Of a stretch of DNA of 64,000 nucleotides, positions 1 through 10,990 are shown piece after piece. Source of the stretch: Protonemura montana (taxonomy: Eukaryota; Arthropoda; Insecta; Plecoptera; Nemouridae). The DNA lies in NCBI GenBank assembly GCA_947568835.1, contig OX387606.1, positions 17,360,001 through 17,424,000 on the forward strand, written 5' to 3'. The notes beneath the pieces were generated by a model that saw only the letters and a program-made list of their open reading frames with translations, had not been told where the DNA came from and made no database searches. The translations under genes were made by a program, and so were the position numbers. Position 1 is the first letter of the stretch. Each line of letters begins with the position of its first letter.

Positions 1-512
1 TGTGCAGCATCTCTTTAGTACAAAAGACTGGGCAAATTACTTAAAGGACGTTATTGGAAAACCCGAATTACATGGCCTAAGAGATATTTTATCTAAACAA
101 ATTTGATTATAGGGCTCAAGCAGTTTTCCTTTGTTTGGATTTAAAATTAACGAAAGACGGCTGTGTGGAATTTTCCTTGCCGAGAAATTCGCTGGTATGT
201 GTGATTATGGCTGGTGGGTCTAGTCTGCTAAAAACTCGGAATAAAGCTGTTTTTGATAGCGGGGGGGAAAACTGGGCGACTGCCAGCTTACTCAACTCCG
301 TTATTAAATTAGTGTATGGGAGAAAAAAAAATCGAATAAACGAATACTCGAGATGCTCCAAAGGTTGTAATAAACGAGATCACGTTAGATCTGATTTGAT
401 AATTCGCGTCATGCAATTTCTTTTACAGATATATTTTTTTTGCGTATAATACCAGGTGTCTACGATGACTAGACCTCACCATATACATATACATCGTACA
501 CATCACAATATA
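1..512. other. flank left of the transposon, no gene seen
   Basis: AT-rich sequence with only chance-length open frames (about 80-100 codons, overlapping on both strands, with no recognisable motif). It ends in TATA at 509-512, directly abutting the left inverted repeat of the transposon that follows, so it is probably pre-insertion host DNA. If the downstream part of SK lies to the left, this could be SK intron. Confidence 0.5.
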
Positions 513-534
513 GGGTAAAGGCACGGTTCTGGAT
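513..534 (+). repeat. left terminal inverted repeat of the transposon
   Basis: This 22-bp end matches the reverse complement of 3075-3096, with the core ACGGTTCTGGAT fully shared. It lies downstream (3') of the transposase gene. Terminal repeats of this kind are the binding and cleavage sites of the transposase. Confidence 0.8.
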
Positions 535-695
535 GGGGGTTGGATTTATTTTATTTGTGGTCTCACCTACAACGCCGAAAAAATAAGATATTTTTTTGTA
601 AGTAAGAAACACATTATATTTCAAGGAAAAAAATATATACATGACATTTACGACAAATTTTCAAATCTATGATGAATTTGAAAAACGATTAAATT

Positions 696-729
696 ATCCA
701 GAACCGGGCAGGCCTTCCCGGTTTTGGAT
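696..729. repeat. subterminal palindrome made of the TIR core
   Basis: The arms ATCCAGAACCGGG (696-708) and CCCGGTTTTGGAT (717-729) are inverted copies with 12 of 13 bases matching, separated by 8 bp. Each arm contains the ATCCAGAACCG core of the terminal repeats. A further single copy (CCAGTTCTGGAT) lies at 860-871. These look like subterminal transposase-binding sites; that role is inferred. Confidence 0.6.
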
Positions 730-931
730 TTTTGACTACATATTTTTGAAAAAATTTGACATTGTTGCCCAAACGACAGGAAATACATTTCTGGAAGGCG
801 GAATAAAATCAAATCAAATTTGAAAGAGTTATGGATAAAACAAAAAATCTACTCTTGTGCCAGTTCTGGATAGTTTTTTTATATGGGCTTCACAAGTCTG
901 TTTTTGGTGTGAAACTGTTACTGACACTTCC

Positions 932-2590
932 TTATTTTTTTTTACATTTCAAACAAACAATCTGTTTGCGCTTAGAATCATTTGGGAAATTTTGACATGT
1001 TAGGTGATACCACGTTTTGCATTTGAGGACCGAACACTGAAACCAATTTTCGCCGTTGACATCGGTACTGAACCTTTTCTTACAAGAGCCACAAGGCACG
1101 TGGCCACCTTCATTTTCATCGTTGTCATCCGTCGACTCTGTAAGTAGCTCCGCCACATCATCGGCGTAGATGCTGTCATCGTCCGATTCCGCTCGCTTAC
1201 GCTTTTGTTTCCCCTTTTTCTTTGAAGTTTCTCGGTCATCTTTTGCCGCTTGTTTCAAATCCATTTCCATCAGATATTCGTCCGAGGTGAGGCATCTGGT
1301 CTTGGTAATTGCTCTTGATTTCTTTCCTTCATTCTCTGGGATGGGTATTGGAGAAAAAAGCTCCCGGATTGCAGAAACGACTGGCGATACTTTCGAGGTT
1401 GACACAGCAGATCCAGCATCGCCTTCATTCCCGATAGAGCCTACAAGACGCTCCGGCCTGATTGCTTCTCGGTCTATTGGCCACACACCACTGCCTCGAA
1501 AGCCTCCCACAACATTGCAAGGGTTGACACCCTTCAACCATGCTGGTCCAAGAATTTGGCAAAAGTCGTACCTATTCATTTTTAGTTTCCGAGTGCGTCG
1601 CATTCTTTTATCGCACTCCTCCTTAAAAGCATCTTTCAATGGTTTGTATACCCCCACATCCATAGGTTGGTACAACTGAGTTGTGTGTGGTGGAAAGCAT
1701 AAAAATGTTATCTGGTTTTCTCGTGCTAGCAGTAACACTTCGCGTGACATATGGGTGGCATGACCGTCTAACAGCAATAGCACTGGTCGTTTTGGTGGAA
1801 TGTGACTGAGAAACTTCACAAACCAATCAAAAAACAGCTCCGATATCATGTAACCCCTAGGGGCTGATGCAAAAATCGTGCCTTCAGGGGCTCCAGTCAT
1901 TAGCTCATTGTTGAGGGAGGCTCCCTTGAAAATCACCATAGGTGGCAAGATTATGGTCCCCGTTGCATTAGCGCAACCAACCACCGTGATGTTCTCACTT
2001 CTTTCGCCACTCTTTTTAACGAAAACGCTCTTTGAACCTCTAGATGCGACAACCTTCCTTCCTTTCATAACCACTTGCATCCCGGATTCATCCATGTTAA
2101 ATATTCGACTCCCATCGACCTTCAGCTCGGTCACAATTTCCGTTAATTTATCAAAAAATTCATCTCTCACAGCCTCCGTTGCCATTTGAATGCGGGCAAC
2201 TGACAAGTTCTCAGGTGTTCTAAGGCTTAAATTGTGCCTTTTAAAAAATCTCTGGTACCATCGGGTGCTTGGTAATCCATTCTTGAAGACGGGATTATTG
2301 CTAGCAGCATCCACCTTTCCGGCCAGCTCCAGAACCTCTGACACCGTTACCCCGTGACCCATCTTCTGAAGCTCGATAATTGTTTCCTTTATCTCTAATT
2401 CTGTATCCCATCCGAGAATGGGTCTTGGTCCAGAAGAAAAGACGTCTTCACTAACTTGCCCACTTACTCTTCGATGCAAAGTACCATAGGGGACCCCATA
2501 CTCCTTAGATGCCATGGAAAGAGACGCACCCGTATTTTGAACCGCATTCACTGCCATGTCTAAGGCCTCCTTAGTGTACTTTCGAGGCAT
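932..2590 (-). CDS. pogo/Tigger-family transposase with PHD-like C-terminus
   Basis: This intact 552-codon frame encodes a DDE-superfamily transposase of the pogo/Tigger (CENP-B-like) type. Residues 1-45 form a pipsqueak-type helix-turn-helix, with KEYGVPYGTLHRR as the recognition helix region. Residues about 62-130 resemble the CENP-B second DNA-binding HTH, ending in RWYQRFFKRHNLSLR. The catalytic domain spans about 155-380 and shows FNMDESG (D167), LLLDGHATH (D275) and TTQLYQPMDVGVYKPLK (D311), a DDD triad with 35 residues between the last two. An acidic and lysine-rich linker (about 450-495, with KKKGKQKRKR as a likely nuclear signal) leads to a zinc finger: C500-x2-C503, C519-x4-C524, H529-x2-C532, C546-x2-C549, a PHD-like C4HC3 order. 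The start is the first ATG, immediately before the MPRKY opening typical of this HTH. No stop or frameshift interrupts it. It cuts and pastes DNA at TA sites in the nucleus; a domesticated host function is possible but less likely given the flanking TIRs. Confidence 0.92.
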   Translation of the reverse strand: MPRKYTKEALDMAVNAVQNTGASLSMASKEYGVPYGTLHRRVSGQVSEDVFSSGPRPILGWDTELEIKETIIELQKMGHGVTVSEVLELAGKVDAASNNPVFKNGLPSTRWYQRFFKRHNLSLRTPENLSVARIQMATEAVRDEFFDKLTEIVTELKVDGSRIFNMDESGMQVVMKGRKVVASRGSKSVFVKKSGERSENITVVGCANATGTIILPPMVIFKGASLNNELMTGAPEGTIFASAPRGYMISELFFDWFVKFLSHIPPKRPVLLLLDGHATHMSREVLLLARENQITFLCFPPHTTQLYQPMDVGVYKPLKDAFKEECDKRMRRTRKLKMNRYDFCQILGPAWLKGVNPCNVVGGFRGSGVWPIDREAIRPERLVGSIGNEGDAGSAVSTSKVSPVVSAIRELFSPIPIPENEGKKSRAITKTRCLTSDEYLMEMDLKQAAKDDRETSKKKGKQKRKRAESDDDSIYADDVAELLTESTDDNDENEGGHVPCGSCKKRFSTDVNGENWFQCSVLKCKTWYHLTCQNFPNDSKRKQIVCLKCKKK

Positions 2591-3074
2591 ACTACCGATT
2601 TCCTGCAGGTAAAACGGATAAAAATAGAGTGTTTACATTGCAAGCGTTAACGTAACATCACTAAAATCGAGAAAAAAGTTGCAATAACGTTTCAAATTTC
2701 ATTCTTTTCAAATCATCTGCGTTAAATGTAGGATACTCAAAAAAATACGATGATGTAATCATCTTCATAATTGGTTCTCTAGCTATCTTATGATAAAAAG
2801 AGCATGATAGTATATTTAATACTTACTTATTCACGAGTATTATGGGCGAACACTGCAAATTGTCAATTGCGACCACCATCAAAAATGACAAGTCTGACAG
2901 ATTTGGACCAAATTACTAGCTTTTGTTCCAGCGGGAGGTAATGCCACCTAGCTGCGTGGTAGGGAATGAAAGCTTATCGACTGAGCTATCGATGCAGACC
3001 AACAGCATTGTACTAGCAGTGAAACTAGGATCGCTACGGCACGCAGAAAAAACCTATCCACAAATGGGCACGAT

Positions 3075-3096
3075 ATCCAGAACCGTTCTTTTACAA
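3075..3096 (-). repeat. right terminal inverted repeat of the transposon
   Basis: On the plus strand it reads ATCCAGAACCGTTCTTTTAC followed by AA, and is then flanked by TATA. It pairs with 513-534 and lies upstream (5') of the transposase gene. About 17 of 22 positions match, with differences at the outermost bases and around the middle. Confidence 0.8.
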
Positions 3097-6000
3097 TATA
3101 ACATCATATACGTCATAAACATCATGTACTTCATCAGTGAGCGCAGCGGGTGAACTGCTAGTAGAAAATGTAAATATGTAATTTGTTGCGAGATAAAGAG
3201 TTGCATTGTTGAGTGCAAAATAACTCATCCTGATGTAGGTATTAAAATCTCAAAGTCCATTAAGCAAACATTAAAGCAAGACGCATTTAAAGCCTCAGAT
3301 TGCAGTTTAGAGAAACAGTCCCTAATACAAAGCGAAATGAAAACAAAGAAGCTAGTTTTGATTAATTAACTTGTTATCAAAGCTTTGATTAATCGTCACG
3401 TCAGATAACATCAGCGCTTCTGTATGTTTCAGCATTTTCTAACAAACGAACGCATTAAGGTGAAACAATAAAAAAAAACTGAAGAGAGGAAAATATTTAA
3501 AAATCCGAAATCTGATGAAGGGGCCTGTCCACTTTTTAGACAAAGTACGTGCCGATTTTCCCACAGTTCTCCGTTCCAGTAGCAGAAAACAGCTCAAAGA
3601 AGGAAGAGACAATTTCGAACAGCGCAGTAAAATGACAGGAATTGACTTTGGCGATCACAGTCATCGGCTAACAATTTGCAATTAACAACTTGCATAGAGT
3701 AATTAATAATGGCGTTGTACCCAGATGGAATGTATAAGGGGACACAAGACCCTCTCATAATTTTGTTACTTTCCTCTCTGTCTACCAGTGTAACACAAAT
3801 GCATAGATTGGGGATTGTTTTGGTTTGAAGCATGTACGTCGAGCTAGATGAGTGGGTTTCCCAAAGATCGTATCGCCGACCAAAAATAAAATGTGTCGTT
3901 TTAGGAATTTCGATTTTTTATGAAGCAAATCGATTGGTCTCGTTACACAGATAAACCTCGTTGTTAATGTCAAGTAGAGCAGCAAAATTGGGCCGTACAT
4001 TGACGATAACAGTTCACCAAGGTTATCAACAAACCCTCTCAGCGGCCGAGCTTGTTTCGATATCACCACAGACACATACATACATAATATAACATGTCTC
4101 GACTTGGCGACCGAGCTTTTTAGATGGTGGTCGATTTCCAGCAAGTATTGGTTTTACGGGACAAAGATAATTACTGACAATGGTTCCAAACCACTGTCAC
4201 CTAAATAGGTAACTTAAATTCGGACCTCACACAAATCTCAACATTTCACATGTTTTAATGTATTACCTGTGGTATTACATTATTTTCTGACTCAATCCTA
4301 AGCCGAGTATTTAGCGGTTTCCGTGAAAAAAAAAACAATGCAGAGGGTGACGGAAATAATACCTAGGAACCGTCCTTCGCTCAGAAATGAACTGCGTTTA
4401 TCCCATAGAGATTTTGCTTACAATTATTTTAAGAAAAATCCTATTCTACAAATGTTGTTAACTTTCAGATTTTACCAAAAAAACTGGACATTTTTCTGTA
4501 CATTCTTACACTCTGCGTGTGTCTACAACGCCCTTAAATAAAACTACTCCTTGGCACCTCCGTTGACCTTCAAGAGGGAGATTTCAAATGTACGTTTGCT
4601 GTAAGAATGTCTTGTCTTGTTTCTTTGTCGGTGGCAGACTTATGTCGAACAAGTTAAGAAAAGCATGCAAGCCTGCTTGTTAATGCAAATTATTGGTACT
4701 ACACAGATTGTAAGTAAATATCTATGTACAGTACAAAGAAGATCATGTTCGATGCAAACAACTTATTCAATCACAGATCAATTTGCACAGGTAAAATATT
4801 CCGTTAGAATTAAGTAGGATTGTATCATTTCTAAAATTAACTGCAACTGAATTCAGGTTTAGTTTTTAAATGAACTAGAACCCGGTACCTAACCAACAAG
4901 AAACAAGAGTTTTTTGTTAAAAAAAAAAAGAAGTGGTCGTTCTACACCTACAACATCTTGAAAGAAGGCTCATCATGAAAATACCGTTCGACAGGTTTGG
5001 GCGGGAATTCGGTATTAGGAACGGAAACCACATTAACATTCCGATCCCACCTTAATCGTCTGGGTTCCCTGGAGTCGGCAGTCGATGCCATTCCTCGGGG
5101 TCTCGGGACTCGGGACGCAGGACTCGGGACGCGGGACTCGGGACTCCAGACCGGGACGCCGTGAGACAGGGGTGCGGAGAGTGCCACACGTCTCCCTAAC
5201 CCTTGCCTTCTTGCGCTACGTGACCAATGCGCATGGCACGCAATCTTTTCGAGTGCGGTCGGGTGAGGGGATATGGTAATTTGGGGCTGCCAGTGAACCG
5301 GCGAAATATACCGGTCCAGTTTCTAATTAATTGGATAGTTTAGGAAATCATTCGCTGAATGCCAAATAATTGTCTAATTTCGGTCTTTCGTATCAATGTT
5401 TGGATTTCATTAAAAGACACAAATTTAAGGTAATATTTGTACAAGGAATTAAAAACTTTTTGAAATGAGTTTTTCTGAGTTCGTATTTATGAATAGCCGT
5501 TTAGAGAGGAGCACGCTCAACATTTTATGACCGTATCATATTGAAGAAATTTCTTCCAATATTACTCTGAATGTGAAATGGGTTACGGATGATTTGTTTC
5601 GATATTAAACGGCGTAGGTACGAGAGTTTCTTTTAATATAGCATCAAAAATTCAAAATTATTTCCTTGAGTTTATAGCTTTCTTAATCCTATAAATATGA
5701 AAAAAGTTTTAGCGAACAAGTCAGTAAATATATCTTGCACCTGCACGATGCATATCTTAGTATTTTTATTCAATTCAGAATAAATCCTGCACACTGAGTA
5801 CCTACTCCGCTTCGAACAAATATTTTTTTCTCTTTTAAGGTCACCATATTTCATGTATTTTATGTAAGACTCTGGAAAAGCCACATAAACTACCCGCACC
5901 ACAAACTATTACCTTACATTTATAATATAAACAACAACAACATGCACAACACATTACTTTTCCCGCATATTTCTGCATATTTCCTCTGGCGATACATGTT

Positions 6001-6574
6001 CATAACACAAGTCTAGAGGCTTTTTGCGATATCATAACCATGTGCTCTTCAACCCGGGAAAGAAACCATTTGTCAAAATGTTATCTGCGAGCAAAATTCC
6101 GGAAAACTCTTTATCATAAATCTGCTATGTCACGTTGTAGGAGCCATGTACGGTAGGCAATTTTACAATCACGCTTGTAGTACAATGTAGTACAATTTAC
6201 AAAAGGAGATGACAACAATGGAGTGCACCAAAAAAATAAAACATCTGTTACCACGCAGGAACTATTTTCTTTGTGATGTATCACAGCCTAGAGAGCTGTT
6301 ACGCGATTTAATGAACCCGGGACAACGGTAGTCATGTTACAACAACATAACATAACAAGCGCCATCATCCACTATAGTTCGTACATTGAACCCGGCGCCA
6401 ACGGTAACTGAGAATTTTTAAAAGTAGATTTCCAAAAATACTCTCTCTCTTGCCCACGAGATCGTAAGTACCATTTTTTCAGTAAAACCTATTTTAAGTT
6501 ATCATTAAAAAAGGATAAATACCATGTGAAATCTGATTTAAATTCTAAACGCTTGCAGGTTATTGCAGGAACAC
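3097..6574. other. non-coding stretch, no gene recognised
   Basis: AT-rich DNA with only short open frames (at most 120 codons) and no recognised domain. It contains a reverse-strand copy of the GGAGGTGCC motif at 4553-4561 and a short GC-rich tandem block near 5100-5155. Otherwise nothing supportable. Confidence 0.5.
5098..5155 (+). repeat. GC-rich short tandem repeat (CGGGACTC/CGGGACGC)
   Basis: About seven imperfect copies of a GGGACTC or GGGACGC unit run head to tail. The block is strikingly GC-rich against the AT-rich surroundings and keeps both strands open, giving false short open frames such as the Arg/Gly/Ser-rich ones here. No function is implied. Confidence 0.75.
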
Positions 6575-6670
6575 TACTGCACTCTCAAAAATGTACGTCC
6601 AAACGGGGACAAGAACCCTGATCTACACCTATCGCGAGTGTTGCTCTCACCAATTGAACTACCTGGCAAC
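6575..6670 (-). mobile_element. tRNA-derived SINE, copy 1
   Basis: Read on the minus strand it has an RNA polymerase III A box, TAGTTCAATTGG (6650-6661), then a D-stem-like GAGC, an anticodon-arm-like region with GCGATAGGTGTAGATC, and a degraded B box GGGTTCTTGTCCC (6606-6618). The CCCCGTTTGG end of the tRNA-like part follows, then an ATTTTTGAGAGTG stretch. The same order of blocks occurs at 33733-33810 and 33966-34150. The B box has lost the usual GTTCGA core, so this copy is probably old and inactive. Confidence 0.7.
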
Positions 6671-7841
6671 ATAATTTTTAGAGGATTTGAGTGGATTTTT
6701 ATGAGAATGACGGATTGGTATTTACAGAAATGCTTTTTTTATTATTAAGCATACATTTTTGAGAGGGTAGGAGTGTTTCTATAGACAAAAAAAAGCAATT
6801 GCTAACACCATCGCACCATTCCTAAGCCAAGGTTATTGACAACAAGGTCAAAGCACACAGCGCAAAGATAATCCCTTCAAGATACGATTCAGGTGACTTC
6901 ACTTGCCGTTCCAAGACACATGCAAGGCTAGGTAATCTTGTAATACGATTATTGGAAGTCGCGGTGAAACTTAAATTGCGTTACTATCACAGCTCAAAGT
7001 TAAGTCGCCTCCTGACAAGGATGGCATTAAGAAGAGCAAGCAGTGAGCAATAGTAGCAGCAACTTATTTTTAAGTAATTTTAAAATCTTGTTAACTAGCC
7101 AATGAATGATGATAGCCAAAACGAAACACTGCGAAGAGAGAATAAACTTGTGGTATGTACGGATGGACTATATCAACCGGAAGCCATGCTATCGCTAGTT
7201 AGTTGTCGCAAGGAAATGTGATCCGAGCAGAGCGAGTGCCTTGTGGATGCAGATTCCGTCTAATTGAGGATCTGACACCGTCCTTGATTCAGCGCTACTC
7301 GGTCGATGCTAATGTTCCACACCTAGAACTCTTGCACACGACTTGACGCGATCGTAATTCGCAGCCAGTCGAAAATTAACCGACACAAAATCAAGTTAAT
7401 TAAATGGCAATCGATTCAAGTATAATGTGTCTAAAATTATGCGGCCCAATTTGAGCACAGCTTTGGGCGTTTCTCTGTGTAGGGTATCATAGCCAATTAA
7501 AATGGCGACTGGTTATGGGGTTGCATTACGCGTGGCGGTGCCTGTTAGTAATGGTTATCGTCTGGAAATTTTTGCGGTGCGATATCACGAGGCTGTGTGG
7601 ATTGTTATGGTTACTTTTTTATACTTTCGCAATTCAAAGTAATTTTAATTTTGTTTTACGTGCACGCGACAATTATCAAGATACAGAATGAATGTGGAAT
7701 AATGAGAATCTGCGTATGCAAATAGGTTTCAGGTGAAACTTTCTTGAATATGAATTTTATCTCGTGAAAAAACATCAGTTGAAAATGCATGCACATAAAA
7801 TTCGCATATGTGCTTAAAAAAAAAAAATACGAGGTTTATCT
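6671..7841. other. non-coding stretch, nothing seen
   Basis: No open frame of note, no repeat family recognised, and no conserved coding signal in about 1.2 kb of mixed-composition DNA. Confidence 0.5.
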
Positions 7842-8004
7842 ACAAAAACTATTTGAAATGGGGTTTGAATGCTAAGTAAAGGACAACTAAATTTCTCGAC
7901 GTTTCGTAACATGTACTAGTTACTTCTTGAAGGGTTAGAGCAGTTCTTTCAAGGGTTAGTTGTCCTTTACTTAGCATTCAAAACCCATTTAAAATAGTTT
8001 TTGT
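7842..8004. repeat. near-perfect 49-bp inverted repeat with 65-bp spacer
   Basis: The left arm 7842-7890 and right arm 7956-8004 are inverted copies that match at 47 of 49 positions; the shared core includes GAATGCTAAGTAAAGGACAA. The 65-bp spacer holds two direct copies of AAGGGTTAG and the stretch TCTCGACGTTTCG. No coding potential. It could be a small MITE, a remnant of two opposed repeat copies, or a hairpin-forming locus. No clear target-site duplication is visible. Confidence 0.85.
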
Positions 8005-10500
8005 TAAAACTGGTGCTAAGGCTAAATCAACTAGACATGAGTCTAAAAACCAACGTGGCTTATCATTTGTACGATAATAGGTCTACCTTTTATTATATGA
8101 AGATATATGATTGTTTCTTTTGCAGTGGTTAAAACAGTTCAAACGCCTTCAAAACGCAAGAAAATAATTATAATAGTGGAGGTGCCAGGTTCCTGTTGGT
8201 CTGCGGGCTGCGTTCAGGGGCACACAACTCTAATGTGGGTCCATTACAAATCTATTACAAAGTTCGTAAAAGCAAACACTTCATAATTCAAAGATGAATT
8301 ATTTCGCAAAAGGGCACACCCTGTTCGAGCGTTCTACGTGAAACCCTTAATGAACTTGCACTAGCTACCAAAAGCTGTCAAGTGCGACTTGCCAGGCCTC
8401 ATGGAAACACAGGGCGCTAAAAACTGTTTGAATTGCAACTGTCAATTCAACTGTCAATGGTGTTTATCATGTGAAGCTGGCCTCGCCCCAAATTCTTTTG
8501 TAAATGCATCAATTTTGAATGCGATGTGCTGAAATGTTCAAGTCCTTAATCAATATCGCGTGCAGAAGTATTTTCATACTGTCTTTACACAATATCTACT
8601 GCGATTGATGTTCTCTGTATTTGTGCAACCCTTTACTCTAACTTCCTTTGAAGTGTCAAGTGGAACTGTCACTTTGTAGATTATGTGCTATTGTTACCAG
8701 AGAGTTGCCACTATTTATCGTGATTCAACTTGCTTACGAGAGCCCAATTGCACAACTGTATATTGTATATTGTATATATTGTATACTGTATATTGCGCAA
8801 GTCAAAACTATAAAAATGTACATTGTTGGTAAACTCATAGAAGAAAACACGGTCTTGCACAATACGTAACAACATGACAGAGCTTTCAGTTTGAATTGGT
8901 TCTTACCTAGGCTGAATTCGGTATCAGTTGGGGCTGACTCAGACCAAAGTCTTCCTTTTAACGTCAAAAACACATCCTTTTAAAAATGCAAGATATATTT
9001 AGGTACCTTACACAACGAACAACGTTGTGCATATTTAGTATGAAATTGTGAAGTCACAGTTTCAACACGCTCGTTGGCATGACGATAGTGTTAGAACTCC
9101 CAACGTTTGCAGCCAGGACGTACACGGAACGGTTATTTCGCAGCGGTGACAATCTCAGAAACTTTCAATTTGGTGCGCAGAGTGGATTTTCTTGAGAGAC
9201 TTGCGAGAGGTCTTAAGAGAAATGACGTGCGGTTGCTTCGTTTGCTGGTTGGCTGGCTGGTATGGTGGTACAAACGCGAGAAAGTTTTCTTCAGTCAACA
9301 ATAATCGAGCTGAGCAATCTGACGACAAGAGCCTCTTATCAATCAAAGAAGATCATCTCATCATGGCGTGTTATTTGATCAAACATTCTAGACAAATTGA
9401 ACCTTCCGAGCCGACGACGAGCCTGAGCGTTCAAAGCTAAATCCTTTGAATTTATCAAAATAAAGTCAACATGCTAGGAGTCAAATCATAATATCAATCT
9501 TGTTTTATTTTTATAGGAATGATAAAAGAACTTGCAGTTCACCTACCATGCGAATGTAGCTGATATGAGTTATTTGAAGGAGGGATTTGAGAAATACAAG
9601 TCATTTAGTTTCAGAAAGTTTTCCCTTTTTTTTAAGTTATAAAACTATAAAATATTATTTTTCTTTATTCAATGGATTTAAGAATGAGGATTCAGCAGCC
9701 ATTTGATCTACGGCTCTGGTAATATCAAATGCCAATGCAAAAAATGTACTGGAACATTGAAACACCCTTAGAACTTTCTGGTTGTAAAAGAAAATACTTG
9801 ACAAAAACTCGACCTATAATGAGTTATAAGATGATGTGTATTAGAAGATATTTTCAAGATAAAAACCACCAACAAAAATTACCGGCACACCTCTAGCAAC
9901 ATTCGTCATTAGGAGCTAAAAGGCAAGAAGATCACTTTTGTTCATTTTTGTTGGCGGTATAGGTAGTTTTCAAAGCGTGTCCAAGAAAAGTAAAAGTACT
10001 CCGTTGCGAGGGAAAAGATTGCTTGGAACGAGGAATGCCATTTCTTGATGATTCATTTTTAGACGCACTGTTTTGAAAACAGGCCCTCTGACTCTGATAT
10101 TTTAGACGTGAATTTGAACTCAAAAAGAAAGACGAAGAAAGAGCACACGTCTCCGAATATTAACCACACATTTTTTTAATGTACATGCACTCATTTTTTT
10201 ATAATGTCAATTTCAACTTTAGTGCACATTCACTTCTTCGACACGTAGGTACTTGCACTCTACCACGTTCTGATGCTAAGTGGAAAGGTGTGTTGAATAG
10301 ATAGGTATTGTAATATCAAGCATTGGCAACCATTTCAAAAGTCATAAAAGCGATCTTCAACACAGGACCACGGTCGAAATCCAGGAAAAACTAGAAATAA
10401 AACTGAACCACCATATACTTACAGCTGGTAGGAAGCCTACTGAAAAGCTACAATTTATATCCACATTTAAATTTTCAGCCCATTTTCGATGCATGCAAAA
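8005..10500. other. non-coding stretch with minor repeats
   Basis: It contains a GGAGGTGCC motif copy at 8178-8186 and a TGTATAT-type microsatellite at about 8756-8795. Open frames are short and overlap on both strands. No gene recognised. Confidence 0.5.
8756..8795 (+). repeat. TGTATAT-type microsatellite
   Basis: About five imperfect copies of TGTATAT(T) in tandem; simple sequence, no coding content. Confidence 0.7.
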
Positions 10501-10990
10501 TTCACATGCGAACGTATAAGGATCTCCGCACGCCGAGACGCCAACGCCGACGTGTAACTTCGACGAAGGATATAACGACGCGCTGTCTCAGAAGGTGGCT
10601 TTACACTTTGCTCCAGCAGAGTGATAAAATCTTGACGGAGACTCGTTACGACGGCGTATATCTTAGCGAGAGTTCGAATCCAATCGCTGTTGTCAGCTAG
10701 CACCGTGAGGAACAATCGATGCTGCTGCCAACGGAGATGCTGGGACAAGGAATGGACGCTGAGCGAAACGGAGATGTCTTGGAAATAGGGTGAAACGACT
10801 GACCCATCAGCGGCACACACACCGCTCCGCCATCGTCTCTCTTGGCATAATATTGGGACGGGAGGAAGATTGTCAGCCGTCCGAACATCTAGCTATAGAT
10901 GTAGACCCGCAGATGAAACCCCTATCTCGCTGCTGGCCGATTCACGAAGCGAGTCAATTGCCGAACTGTCATAATGTTATTTTGAATGCC
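10500..10990. other. moderately GC/CpG-rich segment of unknown nature
   Basis: The composition rises here, with many CGACG, CGCCG and CGAG steps, and open frames occur on both strands. The longest is 117 codons on the minus strand (10467-10820), whose peptide includes LRWQQHRLFLTVLADNSDW and LRQDFITLLEQSVKPPSETA. It reads more protein-like than most, but I recognise no family and see no convincing splice borders. It could be a fragment of an exon, a decayed mobile-element gene, or a CpG-rich regulatory stretch. Confidence 0.3.

Larger units (their letters stand above)
513..3096 (-). mobile_element. pogo/Tigger-type DNA transposon, apparently complete
   Basis: A 2.58 kb element is bounded by imperfect terminal inverted repeats. 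The left end (from 513) reads GGGTAAAGGCACGGTTCTGG and onward. The right end (to 3096), read on the minus strand, reads TTGTAAAAGAACGGTTCTGG and onward. Both are flanked by TATA (509-512 and 3097-3100), which fits the TA target preference of the Tc1/mariner/pogo superfamily. One long uninterrupted transposase frame lies inside on the minus strand. Extra copies of the terminal-repeat core lie near the left end. TIRs, TA flank and an unbroken frame together suggest a fairly young and possibly autonomous copy. The exact terminal base is uncertain by one or two positions because the outermost bases of the two ends differ. Confidence 0.85.

Noticed and set aside
1170-2189. Open frames on the strand opposite the transposase
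   Set aside because: Shadows of the coding strand of the transposase gene.
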